Part shown: in pieces, positions 40,850 to 51,831 of the stretch
Layout of the letters: each line of letters starts with the position of its first letter
Position numbering within the stretch: position 1 is the first letter of the stretch
Source of the DNA: Biomphalaria glabrata
Lineage: Eukaryota > Mollusca > Gastropoda > Planorbidae
Direction of reading: 5' to 3'
NCBI RefSeq assembly: GCF_947242115.1
Contig: NC_074716.1
Location: forward strand, 866,001-930,000
DNA: 64,000 nt
Made by a program: the position numbers and the translations under genes
The notes under the pieces: generated by a model
What the model saw: only the letters and a program-made list of their open reading frames with translations
Database searches by the model: none
Told to the model about the DNA's origin: nothing

Positions 40850-43000
40850 ATTGATCACACAATAAGCCTTATATGATGGACTAGAAGAATTTATGACAAG
40901 GCAACACTGCAGGACATCAAAATAGTTCTAGGAGAATTCAATGCCAAAATTGGAAAAGAATTCACCTTCAGACCAATAATCGGCAAAGAAAACTTAAATG
41001 AAGAGGCAAATAATAATGATCTAACATTACTGGGTTTGGCCTGAGGAAAAGGAATGTCTATCTGTAGCACTAAATGCCAGCATAAGAAAATGTACAAAGC
41101 AACATGGATCTCACCTGATGGAAAAAACAAAATCCAATAGATCATAAATGGATAATCATAAGTAAAAGATGTAGATTTGATATATTTCATGTAAGAAGTT
41201 TCAGAGAAACAGATGCAGACCATCTAGTAGCCAAAGCTAAATTTAGACAAAGAGTAACAGTAAAATATACAATAACCAAAGTAGCACAGCAATATGATAC
41301 TCAAAAACTCATGATAGACCCACTTGATGCAGAAACTTAAGAATTCCTAACACATCTAACAGCATTGGAAAAGGACAATTACAATCTAGACTATAATTCT
41401 AAGGGCACTTACTGATTCCCTCACCATTCACTAGTTACGGTACCCCTAGTTACGGTACCCCGATTGTGGTGAACTAAAAAAAATACAAATGTAACTTGTT
41501 ATTACTTAACTTGTCTCTAGAACAGCGGTTCTCAACCTTATTAAGCTTGGTGACCCCTTTTTAGAATCCCCCACTCTGCCGCGACCCCCCCCCCTCCCGC
41601 AGACACACACACACAGCAAAAGAAGAATAGACAAAAACAATCCATATTTTCGATGGTCTTAGGGGACACCCAAGGGGGTCGCGACCCACAGGTTGAGAAC
41701 CCCTGCTCTAGGACAACTAAGCCAGTTCACAAATGGAAACTACAGCAATTAAAACTTCCCAAAATGATGTTTCATTCCCAATTTTATCTTCAAGTTGCTA
41801 TAACAAAAAGACAATTTTATACTTCTTTCTGTTTTAATCACCATTTAAAAAAAAAAACTCCTTTTGAAAGTAAATTTCAATGGCAGTATGTGGCCCCTAA
41901 CTTGTTTTTGTAGACATTATATGAAAACAATATTTTTTTTTCTATCAAAGATAGGACACAAATTTTGTTTTATGTGTGTAAAATGTTTTAAAAAGAAAAA
42001 GCAGATATAGATATTTTATTTTGTGTGTTGGGGTGGTGGTTAAAAAAAAAAAAAACGGCCAGAAGGATGTGTTTGTGTGTGGGAGATCAATATAAGTGAG
42101 CCGCTCTAATTCAAAGTAATATCTTAGAAGAGTATTGAAATTGGATGGGGGATATTGGGTCAAAATGTTACGTGAGAACAGTTCACAGGCCAGAAGTGTG
42201 TATGGGAAGGAATTTAAAGCTGGCCACTCCAATTAAATGAAGCATATACTAGAATTCACAGACCAAAAGATAAATTGTTGAAGCACAACAACAGACATAG
42301 CCTGTGGGTAATCCTAATTATAACAAATGAGCAATAAAAAAACAATAACATGCTATTAAAAGTAAAGCAGATGACATGGTTGGATTTGAGCAAAAGAAAA
42401 GGAGAGTCTGACATATAGAATGCAGGCATATTGAACAGACAAATAATGCTAAAGAAAGAAACCAGAAAGCAGTACAAAGAAGCAAGGCCAAGGGTTACAA
42501 AATCTGTCAAAAAGCATAAAAATGAGGCAATAAAAAAAAACAAAGAGCACTCATTGAGAACCTTGATGCGAGAGGAATGGGCATGAAAATAAGGGATGAC
42601 AAGAATGGATTTCAAGCAAGATCACACATGTATGAGAACAATAATGGTGTCCTCGTCACAAAAAAAACAGAAGGGTCATTGACAAATGGGCTGAATACTT
42701 TGAGGAGTTCCTAAATAAAACAAGATGGAGACAAAGGAAAATATGAACAGCCATCAACACTATAAACCTACCAACACTATAAACTCACCAACTCTAATTT
42801 AAACATCAGAAATAAAAAAATTAGAAGCACCAGGAGAGGACCAAAATTACAACAGAGCTAATAAAAATGGAGGAAAAAACCTGAATTCACAATAAGACTA
42901 ACCAATATCAAGAATTTTGGAAGAAGTAATACTAACAGATTGAAAGCAGCACTCATAACATAAATACAAACTAAAAAAAATGTCAAGAAAACAATGTACT
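40850..43000 (+). pseudogene. Decayed RTE-type LINE
   Basis: The endonuclease region at about 40890-41130 reads TLQDIKIVLGEFNAKIGKEF, NDLTLLGLA and YKATWISPDGKNKIQ, matching the GDFNAKIG...TWxSPDG of RTE endonucleases. A linker/RT region at about 42530-42980 reads KNGFQARSHMYENNNGVLVT and fades through an APGEDQ-like motif. Many stops and frame changes. It is split by a short hAT element (41523-41705). Much of 41710-42530 is unrecognisable. Confidence 0.65.
41523..41705. mobile_element. Short hAT-type non-autonomous element
   Basis: Ends CAGCGGTTCTCAACCTTATT and GGTTGAGAACCCCTG. Flanks CTCTAGAA (41515-41522) and CTCTAGGA (41706-41713) agree at 7 of 8. Second copy of the element at 9504-9677. 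Confidence 0.88.
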
Positions 43001-43469
43001 AGTACAACTTAAATCGCTTATGATGGTATCAAAAGGAAATATCTTTATGAAATACTGAACAACTTAACAAGACTTATGCATATGAAATTAAACAACTCAA
43101 TTTTACAGTGATAACATATAGATCTAAAACACAAAAAAAAATTATTTTAATATTAAAAAAACACAACAATCATTCAAAAAGACCTGAATCAGACATTTTT
43201 CAAATTGTCCCAAACTTGTTTTTTTTTCCATATAATTGCCCAAAACTTGTTTTTTTTTCATTCTGAAGGAAGTTACATTTTTGTAGAATAAAATTTCAGT
43301 ATATTTGAGGCTGCTCAAATTTTTTCATTTATTCCTTTCATTGACAGTCTGTGGATAGGTTGAAAACAAAATTTAGTGATATCAAAGACTCTAATAAAAG
43401 CAAGTCATTTTAATTAAAAAAAAACAAACAAAAAAAACATAAAATATACTTTAAAAAAAAACAAGCTTA
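43001..43469. other. Intergenic, A/T simple sequence
   Basis: Repeated CCAAACTTGTTTTTTTTTCC-like pieces and A-runs. Nothing coding. Confidence 0.5.
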
Positions 43470-43840
43470 TATTAAGTGTGATTGTATCAATTAGTTTGGA
43501 TCAGTCATGTAATTATATGAAATGCCAAGACATAGTAAATCTGTGCAATTAGAAATATTTTTACCAATTGTTTTTGTTTAGCTTTCTCAATGTGCTATGA
43601 TCCTATCACTTGTTTGGACCAGTTGTGAAAGGGGGAGGGACTATCTAGGTGAATGATTCCATGATTGTTATTTAATTGCATACAAATAATGTTCACTGAT
43701 GTCTCAGGAGTTCTCAGGGGGACTAATTCAACTTATACCACCACATCTGTCAAGTAGGATTTCTTTTTTTTTGCTCAAGATACCCAACAAAATCATTAAT
43801 TACAGTAGCAACTAATTGGTTAATTTTTTAAATTGATTCT
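43470..43840 (-). repeat. Interspersed repeat family C copy
   Basis: ATCAATTAGTTTGGATCAGT, GTGCTATGATCCTATCACTT and GGACTAATTCAACTTATACC in the same order as 33490-33920. Confidence 0.65.
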
Positions 43841-44254
43841 TGCATTGTCATGTAAAAGAAATAGTTTAGCAAAATTTCAGCTTGACCAGAGATTAGGTGT
43901 ACGAGAAAAAATGTGTACAAACTTTTTACCATACAGATAAAAAAAAACAACATATAAGTGACATAACGTTTAATTTTCTATAGAGTAGCAGTTAATTGGA
44001 TGGGTACTTGGTCATGTGGTACACACTCTGAACAGATGTCATGATGGTCCTATGCACAAACCTGGTCCATCCCCATGTCATCCTGTAAGATTGGACTAGG
44101 ATGTCGAAATAATGTTTTGATGTAGAATGCAATGTTTCTGTTTGTTTGCACTAAATTTTTTTTGTCAATGTATATTTTTTTCCACCTCATCTTGAGGAAT
44201 AAATGTTTTGAGATGACAGGGCATTTTGTAAAGAACTCTTTCTATACTATAAAA

Positions 44255-44760
44255 TCGTAGAATTGAATAGCTCTTTTTTATATATACACACACACACAAT
44301 AATATGTAGTGGAACATGTAGCCGTCTAGTAACCATCATAAAAAGGGCATCAAAAATTACACTCACAACATTGCCACATTTAAAGGAACTTTTTGAACAA
44401 AAGTGTCTAAGGAAAATTGAAAAAATCTTGGAAGACAACAGCCACCCGCTCCATCAGAACTATGTCAGGTCGTCGTGAAGTGGGCGACTACTGTCAATCA
44501 AAACAAGAACAGAGGGGTACAAAAACTCGTGCGTACCTGACTCGGTCAGACTATATCAACGCCACTCTTAGATCAGGACACATGAATAGGACCAAGATGC
44601 CTGTGTGTAGTCGCTGAATGAACTTTCTATGTTGTGTCTGTTGTATTTATGTGTATGTTTCTGTTGTGTTGTCTTTATATGAGAAAAAGAGTCCTTGTAA
44701 TCATAACAAATTTCCATTAGGATCAATAAAGCAGTCTTAGTATTTCTTAAGATTGTGGCA
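44255..44760 (+). pseudogene. LINE 3' end (Rex1-like)
   Basis: Frame CSRLVTIIKRASKITLTTLP, LRKIEKILEDNSHPLHQNYV then, after a frame change, TRTEGYKNSCVPDSVRLYQ. This is the C-terminal pattern of Rex1/CR1-like polymerases, followed by a typical tail with AATTTCCATTAGGATCAATA. The terminal exon of the minus-strand gene could have been displaced or overwritten here, but I cannot show that. Confidence 0.75.
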
Positions 44761-44825
44761 TATAAAAATAGTAGCATGTTTATATAAAACTTGAAAGACT
44801 TTACAAATATTGTTAAATCACTCAC

Positions 44826-44888
44826 AGTTTGGCAAGCCATATTAATATAAACTGGATCAGTTTCAGTTGGGCATTTGCAATCATTAAG
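44826..44888 (-). CDS. Membrane protein tail exon 5: CD28-like YINM
   Basis: A 63-bp, phase 0-0 exon on the minus strand (acceptor ATTCCACAG, donor GTGAGT). It encodes LNDCKCPTETDPVYINMACQ plus T. The 13 residues ETDPVYINMACQT are identical to the end of the exon at 45690-45794. Tyr in VYINM fits both pYxN (Grb2 SH2) and pYxxM (PI3-kinase p85 SH2). It is the last exon found: no stop-containing terminal exon was identified. Reading through the donor gives another 80 codons into LINE sequence, which is unlikely to be real. Confidence 0.65.
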
Positions 44889-45115
44889 CTGTGGAATGTT
44901 CAAACAAGAAAATCAAAGAATGGAGATTAATTCACTAAACAAACTTTAGAGAACTCTATCCTATAAAATCATAAAAAATGATAACTTCACTTTGTGCACA
45001 AACACAGTATTATGTAGGATTTTTTTTTATATTAGCCTGAGGCAAATACAATTATAAAAAACAGCATGTTGATAAACTTGAAATAAGACTTTACAAAAAT
45101 TGTTAAATCACTTAC

Positions 45116-45181
45116 AGTTTGGTCAGCAACACAGGTAGAGGTTTGACTAACAGTTGCAGTTTGACTATCTGAAGTCTTGGG
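45116..45181 (-). CDS. Membrane protein tail exon 4
   Basis: A 66-bp, phase 0-0 exon (acceptor CAGTTCCAG, donor GTAAGT) encoding PKTSDSQTATVSQTSTCVAD plus QT. Ser/Thr-rich with no Tyr. It is homologous to the first 66 bp of the exon at 45690-45794 (PKTSEGLTVTINRTSTRITD), so it is an exon duplicate. Flanking intron sequence is shared as well. Confidence 0.6.
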
Positions 45182-45454
45182 CTGGAACTGGAATGGTCAA
45201 ATAAAAAATTTGAGATCACAAACACTCTAATAAAAAAGACAGTCATTTTAACAATAAAATAACATAAAAACTGGACAGCCATTAAGAACACTATCTATCC
45301 TATAAGATTATTAAAAAAAAAAAATAAACAACTACTTTACACAAACACACATATTACCCTATAGGAACTTTTTTTATAATAGTTTGTAGCATATAGAAAT
45401 AATAAATATAGCATGTTGATAAATTTAAAATTAGGATTTTTAAACATGACTCAC

Positions 45455-45520
45455 AATTCGGACAGCATTGTTTGTAGGTATTTTATAGATGCTTTCAATA
45501 AGGCACTCTGAAGATTTGGG
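45455..45520 (-). CDS. Membrane protein tail exon 3 (IYKIP)
   Basis: A 66-bp, phase 0-0 exon (acceptor AGATCCAG, donor GTGAGT) encoding PKSSECLIESIYKIPTNNAV plus RI. It starts like its neighbours with PK-S-S/T-E/D, then diverges and carries one Tyr in ESIYKIP, a possible SH2 or SH3-proximal site. Same length as tail exon 4. Confidence 0.6.
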
Positions 45521-45689
45521 CTGGATCTGGTGTTGTCAAACAAAAAAAAAAAATAGAGAGCTCAAACATTCTAATAAAAAAAAAACAGTCATTTTAATAA
45601 TAAAAAAAAAACTTGAAATATAGAAATAATAAAATAGCATGTTGATAATAAGCTTAAAATAAGACTAGAAATATTGTTAAATCACTCAC

Positions 45690-45794
45690 AGTTTGGCAAG
45701 CCATATTAATATAAACTGGATCTGTTTCAGTTTGGTCAGTAATACGGGTGGAGGTTCTATTAATAGTTACAGTTAGGCCCTCTGAAGTCTTGGG
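45690..45794 (-). CDS. Membrane protein tail exon 2: composite exon with YINM
   Basis: A 105-bp, phase 0-0 exon (acceptor CTGTTCCAG, donor GTGAGT). It encodes PKTSEGLTVTINRTSTRITD, then QT, then ETDPVYINMACQT. The first 22 residues align with tail exon 4 and the last 13 are identical to the end of tail exon 5, so it reads as a fusion of those two exon types. It carries the second YINM motif, in the same VYINMACQT context. Confidence 0.68.
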
Positions 45795-46499
45795 CTGGAA
45801 CAGGAATGGTCAAATAAAAAATTTGAAATCACAAACACTCTAATAAAAAAAAGACATCATTTTAACAATAAAAATACATTAAAACTGGAACTCAAACATT
45901 CTAATAAAAAAAAAACAGTCATTTTAATAATAAAAAAACAACTTTAAAACTCATTTAAGAACTCTATCCTATAAAATCATAGAAAATTATAAATCTACTT
46001 TATGCACATATTTACAGTATCAATTTTATTATACAAGTTTGTAATATATATATATATAGAAATAACAAGATTACAAAGAGAGTTTGTGTGATCCCCCATT
46101 GAAGTCACCAATGGACCAGGAATATTTAAGCCATAGTCTTGTTTTGATCGTTAAAATTAATAAAATTGTAAAAAAATAATTTGGCTTTTTTTCCACAAAC
46201 AGGACAACACAGGATAAAACTCTTCTGGAATAAGTAGAGTAGAGATCCAAGTGATCACCTAAAAACAGAATGGAAACCTCCCAGACAGTGTCTGTGGCAC
46301 CTGGTACGGTAGCTCAGGGTGCCATCCCTTCCCATCAACTTTCTTCAAATATGTTCCAATAAACACTATTGCTGGTTAGTTCTTTTTGTGGAACAAATAC
46401 AGTGAGATGATTACCAGTATACATTTCTTTGCACCATAGAGAGATAATGAAAGCAATAAACTTGAAATAAGACTGTTCAAATACTATTTAATGACTTAC

Positions 46500-46559
46500 G
46501 GTCTGATATCCTGTATATATTACTGAGTCATAAACATGGTTTTCTTCTGTACTGTTTGC
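46500..46559 (-). CDS. Membrane protein tail exon 1: three-tyrosine exon
   Basis: A 60-bp, phase 0-0 exon (acceptor TTCCATAG, donor GTAAGT). It encodes ANSTEENHVYDSVIYTGYQT. Three tyrosines lie in HVYDSV, VIYTGY and TGYQT, closely spaced as in phosphotyrosine docking segments of immune-type receptors. It ends, like tail exons 2, 4 and 5, in Gln-Thr before the donor. It joins in phase to the exon at 47072-47126. Confidence 0.65.
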
Positions 46560-47071
46560 CTATGGAATGAAAAAAAATCTAATAAAATTTTATTAAGTTA
46601 AATATAAAAACATTTTTCTTAAAAAAGCCATGCATCTCAAATAGCCTCTGAAAACCAGACCTTGGACCTGGTCTAACTATTTATCACTAACAGGAGAAGG
46701 GGAAAAGGCGAGTACTGACACTTAAGCAAGTAAGATTTGGGTAGGGAGGGGCTAATTAGCCTGGCTGGCTACCCACACGGAGAGGGTGGCATCATTCCAT
46801 CCAGGATTAAGGCATAAGCTTCATCTCACTTCCATAAGATGATCCACAGTCATTTCTCGATTTAAAGAGGCCACATATATGGTTGACAGAATCAATGTAG
46901 GCAATGACTAGTTGAAAATTCTTTTAATAAGAACTCTTTTTTCATCTCTAAACTTTTCACATGATGAATCTTCCCCCCCCCCTCATTGCAATTCTTATAT
47001 GTTTGTGGAATACAGAAATTAAATAGTAAATAATGTGGATACACAATTTTAAATGGTATTTAAATACTTAC
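46560..47071. other. Intron with an interspersed repeat
   Basis: 46690-46800 (GTAGGGAGGGGCTAATTAGC, TGGCTGGCTACCCACACGG) resembles 63115-63190. The remainder is unrecognised. Confidence 0.45.
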
Positions 47072-47126
47072 AATCTCTATTTCTTCAGCAGCATTGGAGG
47101 TGCAGACCACAGCATTGCTTTGAATA
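47072..47126 (-). CDS. Membrane protein linker exon 2
   Basis: A 55-bp exon (acceptor TCTTTCAG, donor GTAAGT), taking two incoming bases and leaving phase 0. It encodes, after a completed Ser, IQSNAVVCTSNAAEEIEI. It joins the 25-bp exon at 50262-50286 and the phase 0 tail exons exactly, which is the main evidence for it. Cytoplasmic by position after the membrane segment. Confidence 0.6.
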
Positions 47127-47194
47127 CTGAAAGAATAAGACCATTTTAAAAATGTTAAAAAAAAAAAACAATAAGAAAAATGTTTAGTGTTAGT

Positions 47195-47310
47195 GTTGTG
47201 CTGGCCACATGACACCCTATTTGTTAAGTGTTGGCCAAAGAAACAGATGACCTTAACATCATCTGCACTATAGATTGCTAGGACTGAAAGGGAAACTTTA
47301 CCTTACTCTT
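47195..47310 (+). mobile_element. SINE family B fragment
   Basis: Opposite orientation to most copies: GTGCTGGCCACATGACACCC, AACATCATCTGCACTATAGA and GACTGAAAGGGAAACTTTAC. Tail half only. Confidence 0.8.
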
Positions 47311-48509
47311 ATTTTAAATTGCCATACAGGGTTTTCATTATACTTGTTTTCTTCAAGGGGAGATAATATGGGACATTTCAAGAAAGATGTTTGACATCCG
47401 ATAAGGATGCAAACTGTGAGCAAGTAGAATTCCATTTATTGAGTATGAGTACTTATTGAGTACTTATCTTCTCTCTAAAGTAACATCTGTCTCTGGACAC
47501 AAAAAAATGATCCTTATTAAATTATTTCATCTAATAAGAGAAGAGACAATTCTCCACACTTTATAATGTCTTATATTTTGATGTTATTGTTCTCACATCA
47601 TTATCTATAGGTAACTATAGCGGCAACTCTTGCTAAATCTAGTAAATCTAAAATAACCAAGTAAGTTAAAGCTAAAATAGCTACACATCTTAAGACTACA
47701 GAAATAAACTTTCTAAGTATTCAAAATAAATCACCAGCTTTAGGAATTTTATTATAAAACGAATGGCAGGAAACAGAAACTTTGACAAAATCAGACAATT
47801 TAAGTTAGAAAATTCTAATTGGTACTATGAAATTTTTTGTACAAAATTTGACATAATCGTAGATGAGTTCTTTTAAGCCATATAAAATATAAAAAGCACA
47901 GTAATAGCAGAAGAAATTACTTCATAATATTGAGTACACAGATCATCACACTCTAGCTTAAGAGTACATGCAAGAACTATGTAACCAATTATCAGAACTG
48001 AAATTAAACATAAAACGTTTTTTTTTTTTTAATTATGGGTGGATGCAGTCATTATGACATCAATGGGAAAATATTGACCATAGACCAACATAAAACCTTA
48101 GGATATGAATGAACTATTTTATAGAGACATTACGCCATTTAAGTTCGTACCAAATTAAAAAAAAAAAAAACTAGACTAAACAACATCAGAGAAAATTAAG
48201 CACTGGTTAAGTGTGTGTGTGTGTATTTCATGTTTGATAGTGTTAGTTTTTTTTCATCTATTTTGTTATTGTAATAATACTGAGGTAGGCTATTGTAGTC
48301 AAATTGAATTTCCTTTCGCTCAGACTAATACAATTATTCTATAGTATCTTACAGACATGAACTAGTGGTAGATTATGACATTATAGAAATTAACATTAAT
48401 TAGTACATGGATACACATACAATGATGTACTTATCTTCTCTATAAAGTAACACAATCTGTAATTTATAAGATAATCTCTCTGGACTATCTGACCATGATG
48501 TCAATAATA
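47311..48509. other. Intronic, no recognised feature
   Basis: AT-rich. Nothing named. Confidence 0.5.
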
Positions 48510-49254
48510 CAGGGTGCGTCAAAAAAATGTATACACACTTTGAACTGTCATAGACAATTTATTTCCCCTTCTACAATCCTAAATTTCTTGACATGGAAAG
48601 CTTAATGTCCGATTGGAAAAATAAATGTGATTAATGTGAGTTATGTTCAAACTGGTGGCCTTCAGCATTGCTGAGTATGAGTCAACATTGATTTCGTACA
48701 CCGTACCAAGTGTCCACCGAGATTTCTGCGCACACCGCCTGAATCTCATTCCTCAGTGTGTCCAGGTGACGTGCTTTACGTTTGTACGCCTCATCTTGAA
48801 CTGTGCCTGATAAGAAGAAATCCAGAGGAGTGAGGTCTGGAGAGCATGCAGGAAACTTGATTGGTCCCCTGCATCCTATCCACTAGCCTGGCACATTGGG
48901 ATCCAGGTATGCTCGTACTTCCCTATGATAGTGCGGAAGGACACCATCTTGTTGGAAATAAAACTCATCACCGTATAATGCACGAATGGAAGGGAATATG
49001 GAGCCAGCAAGCTCACGTCTCCAGTGTCTTTAAACCGCAGCTACATTCTCAAACTTCCAGTACCACATCATTATCTGCTTCCGCTCTTCAAAACTCAAAC
49101 GCACGTCCGCCATGTTGCAGTTACTTCCTTGTCACTGCTGCAACTTGTTGAAGAAACATAACATTACTTTCTCACAGAAATTTAATCTTGTAGAACGGGA
49201 AATCAATTGTCTATGACAGTTCAAAGTGTGTATACATTTTTTTGACGCACCCTG
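48510..49254 (-). mobile_element. Tc1/mariner-type transposon, internally deleted (745 bp)
   Basis: Terminal inverted repeats begin CAGGGTGCGTCAAAAAAATG on both strands and stay nearly identical for about 50 bp (weaker to about 75). TA dinucleotides flank both ends (48508-48509, 49255-49256), the mariner target duplication. The minus strand carries a broken transposase. Confidence 0.92.
48600..49113 (-). pseudogene. Mariner transposase remnant
   Basis: Begins MADVRLSFEERKQIMMWYWK (start codon 49111-49113) and reads FENVAAV, a stop, RHWRREL, the N-terminal helix-turn-helix. It then jumps straight to ALYGDEFYFQQDGVLPHYH, the second catalytic Asp, and SPDLTPLDFFLSG, the third acidic residue. 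Roughly the first half of the catalytic domain, with the first Asp, is missing, so there is one internal deletion plus stops. The second and third acidic residues are about 36 residues apart by my count. Confidence 0.85.
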
Positions 49255-49954
49255 TATATATTTTCAAATAAAAGCAGTTATGACTTTAAGAAATTTAAGG
49301 CATGTGAAACTCAAGTAATACGTCTTATTGATGGATTCAGGATTTCCTGCTAGGTAGAGAACTAACTGTACTAATGGCAATGTCTTCGATTCCCAAGATT
49401 AAGGATGAGTGCTGTGTAATAATATGAAGGCTCCAAATCTACATCAATTACATTTAACTCAAGATTAGTATAAGAAACAGTCTTAGGCACACAACTGTTT
49501 CAACTGTTCTTAAATGATCTCCTTAATTATAGAACAATATAAACAACATGATATGACAACATGCTGAATTTTTACATTATGGAACTAGATACCTGAATCA
49601 ACTAAGAAAACCAAAGTCTTAGCTAGTTTAGATTAACTAAGAAAATGAAGCCATAGCTTAACCATACATACACATAGGATATAACTATCTTCTTTTTTGA
49701 AAGAATGTCTGTAATATATATGATGTCAAATGAAGCTCAGAAGATTATAATAATATGTGAGATGATTATTTTTTTTACAAGGAAAAATTTATTAGATTAT
49801 GCAATATTTAATTTTTGTAAACCAATTATTCTTTGAATTTACATATGACAAAAAAATTTTTAAAAAGAAGATAATCTCGCACAACATATTCGTCTATCTA
49901 CCCACCCATTTTTATATTTGCTAATTGCATTTGACAAACAACATGAAATTAGTG
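49255..49954. other. Intronic, one LINE tail relic
   Basis: At about 49670-49720 a relic of the Jockey/CR1-like LINE tail (TAACTATCTTCTTTTTTGAA). Otherwise unrecognised. Confidence 0.45.
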
Positions 49955-50175
49955 CAAATAAATGTGAACATCATAAAGGCCATCTGTTTCTGTGGCCTAT
50001 GGTTATCGAAGCTGTCATGTGGCCAACACAACGACCAACCATCCCCAACTAATGTCAGGGGGACTCAGAGGTGCTCAAAGATCCAGAAATTAAAAATCCG
50101 AGTCTTCACCAGGATTTGAACCCCGGACCCTGGTTCAGAAGCCAAGAGCTTTACCGCTCAGCCACCATGCCTCCA
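49955..50175 (-). mobile_element. SINE family B copy
   Basis: Reverse orientation with intact head: GTGGCTGAGCGGTAAAGCTC, box-B-like GGGGTTCAAATCCTGG, then GTCCCCCTGACATTAGTTGG and GTTGGTCGTTGTGTTGGCCA. Confidence 0.85.
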
Positions 50176-50261
50176 AATATGTCATTGTACATTGTTCAAA
50201 TTATCCATGCATAAGTTAGGTTTGCAAAAAAGAAACATTAAAAAAATAAATAAATTCTTAC

Positions 50262-50286
50262 CTAAATTGAACAGCTGTTGAGGAGC
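50262..50286 (-). CDS. Membrane protein linker exon 1 (25-bp micro-exon)
   Basis: A 25-bp exon between acceptor TTTCTCAG and donor GTAAGA. It completes a Gly codon with the membrane exon and encodes SSTAVQF, leaving two bases for the next exon. The call rests on the exact phase fit on both sides. On its own it would be too short to support. Confidence 0.5.
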
Positions 50287-50514
50287 CTGAGAAATGAAAA
50301 AAATGAAACAATATTGAAAGAATCTTTTTTGTTGTTATAAAATTGGTTTTCAACCAAAATAACAGTGAAAATATATTGTGAATTTTTTTACATAAGTTTA
50401 TTTATAACTATTAATTTTTTTAACAAATATGTAACAAATAAAAATCAAACAAATCTTACATTACTAAAACAGTTAGAGACAAAAGGGCTGCCACAAAGTT
50501 TTAAAAATATAGGT

Positions 50515-50595
50515 AATGCTATGTGTATGTGTGTATGTATGTGTATATATGTGTGTGTCTGTGCACATGCATGCGTGTGCATGTGTGTGTAATTT
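50515..50595 (+). repeat. GT-rich microsatellite
   Basis: Mixed GTAT, GTGT and GTGC units. Confidence 0.85.
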
Positions 50596-51707
50596 CTCTT
50601 TTGCATTTCCTTGTATTTATGTATACATAAATATATAGTGTTTTTGCTTTATTGAAACTTGAAACAGAACATTATGCTAGTTTAGAAATTCACCTAGATG
50701 CATGTTTAATATTTTAAAAAAGGGATCAGGCTAAAAGTCACATCTTTTTTTTTTAAAGCACATTTAAGGCCATGGTGAAATAAGTTATTCAATAGTATTT
50801 CTAGTTTCTGAGACATTAGCATGACAATAAGCACAAAAAGTAGCTTTTCAATATTGGTGCTGTTAAAAATATACATGAATTGCTGACTTATGAATCAGAA
50901 GGTATTGATATACGAAAATTTGTGAATGATTTAGCTAACTTAAACAATGCTAGGAGGATTCTGTCAGCTTTGAAGATATAGGATGATGAGTATGTTGTAT
51001 TTAAGCAAAAAAAACTTCAAATTTCCTTTTGCTTTTATTTTAGTTGAACAAAAAGGAATTATATTTTATTAATATCAAACTTCCGCGAGTGATATCTTAA
51101 ACAGCTAAAACCCTTTCCTTCAAACGTCCTGGTGAAAAATCAGTGGATGGACATTGGGCTTATATTTGACAAGTGGCTTCCTTAAATAATAAAAACACAC
51201 ACTAGGTAAGTTGGAAAAATTTAACCCAAAATCAGACATGATTTTCCATTGCGCACATAAAAAAAAGTTTATGGTGAGTAAAACATTTAGCATCATTGTG
51301 AGAAATAGGAAATTAAAAATACAGAGGACTGCTCTGCGGCGTTCTAGTTTTTCCAGCCAGCTTTTTGCCCTGAGCTCTTTTGCGGTCTGTACCAAGGAAG
51401 AATAGCATAATTTGTTGTTTTTTTCAGCTGGTTATGCTGGGTTAATGTGGTAACAGGATTTGTGAATTAATTAGGGGCATTTAAAGACTAAGAGGGTCTG
51501 GTTTAGAGTTTTATAAAGATGGGAGTAGTGTCTACAAAGGGGTGGGTTTATTTATGCCCAAATAGTAATCATCTTCTTTTTTGAAGTACCGTCTGTATTC
51601 TATTATTAAAGTACCAAACATGGGAAACATAAAAAGGATGAGAAAGTTGATTTAAAAATCAAAACAAATGTAGCTTATAATCCTTTAAATACAAAAAATA
51701 ATTTCAC
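50596..51707. other. Intronic, one LINE tail relic
   Basis: At about 51560-51605 the sequence AATCATCTTCTTTTTTGAAG is a relic of the Jockey/CR1-like LINE tail. The rest shows no feature I can name. Confidence 0.45.
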
Positions 51708-51831
51708 CTGAACCGACATTGAATACTCTTTTCCAAATGTAAATTAAAATGCCAGTACAAACCAATGCGACAGCAATCAAGAAAGTTGAGCAAATTGAAA
51801 TGACCATTAGGATTTTTTTTTTCCATTGAGC
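51708..51831 (-). CDS. Membrane protein exon with transmembrane segment
   Basis: A 124-bp exon (acceptor TTTCTCTTAG, donor GTGAAA). Read from phase 0 it encodes AQWKKKILMVISICSTFLIA, VALVCTGILIYIWKRVFNVG and S, leaving phase 1. ILMVISICSTFLIAVALVCT plus GILIYIW is a clear single membrane-spanning segment, and the basic KR after it suggests the C-terminal side is cytoplasmic. The upstream exons leave phase 1, which conflicts with phase 0 here. A run of ten A near the exon start (9 or 12 would restore phase, giving SMEKKILM) or an unseen exon could explain it. Confidence 0.75.

Noticed and set aside
44568-44903. 111-codon minus-strand frame as the terminal exon of the membrane protein
   Set aside because: It reads through a good donor after QT into LINE-derived sequence. 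Composition and content do not look like protein tail.
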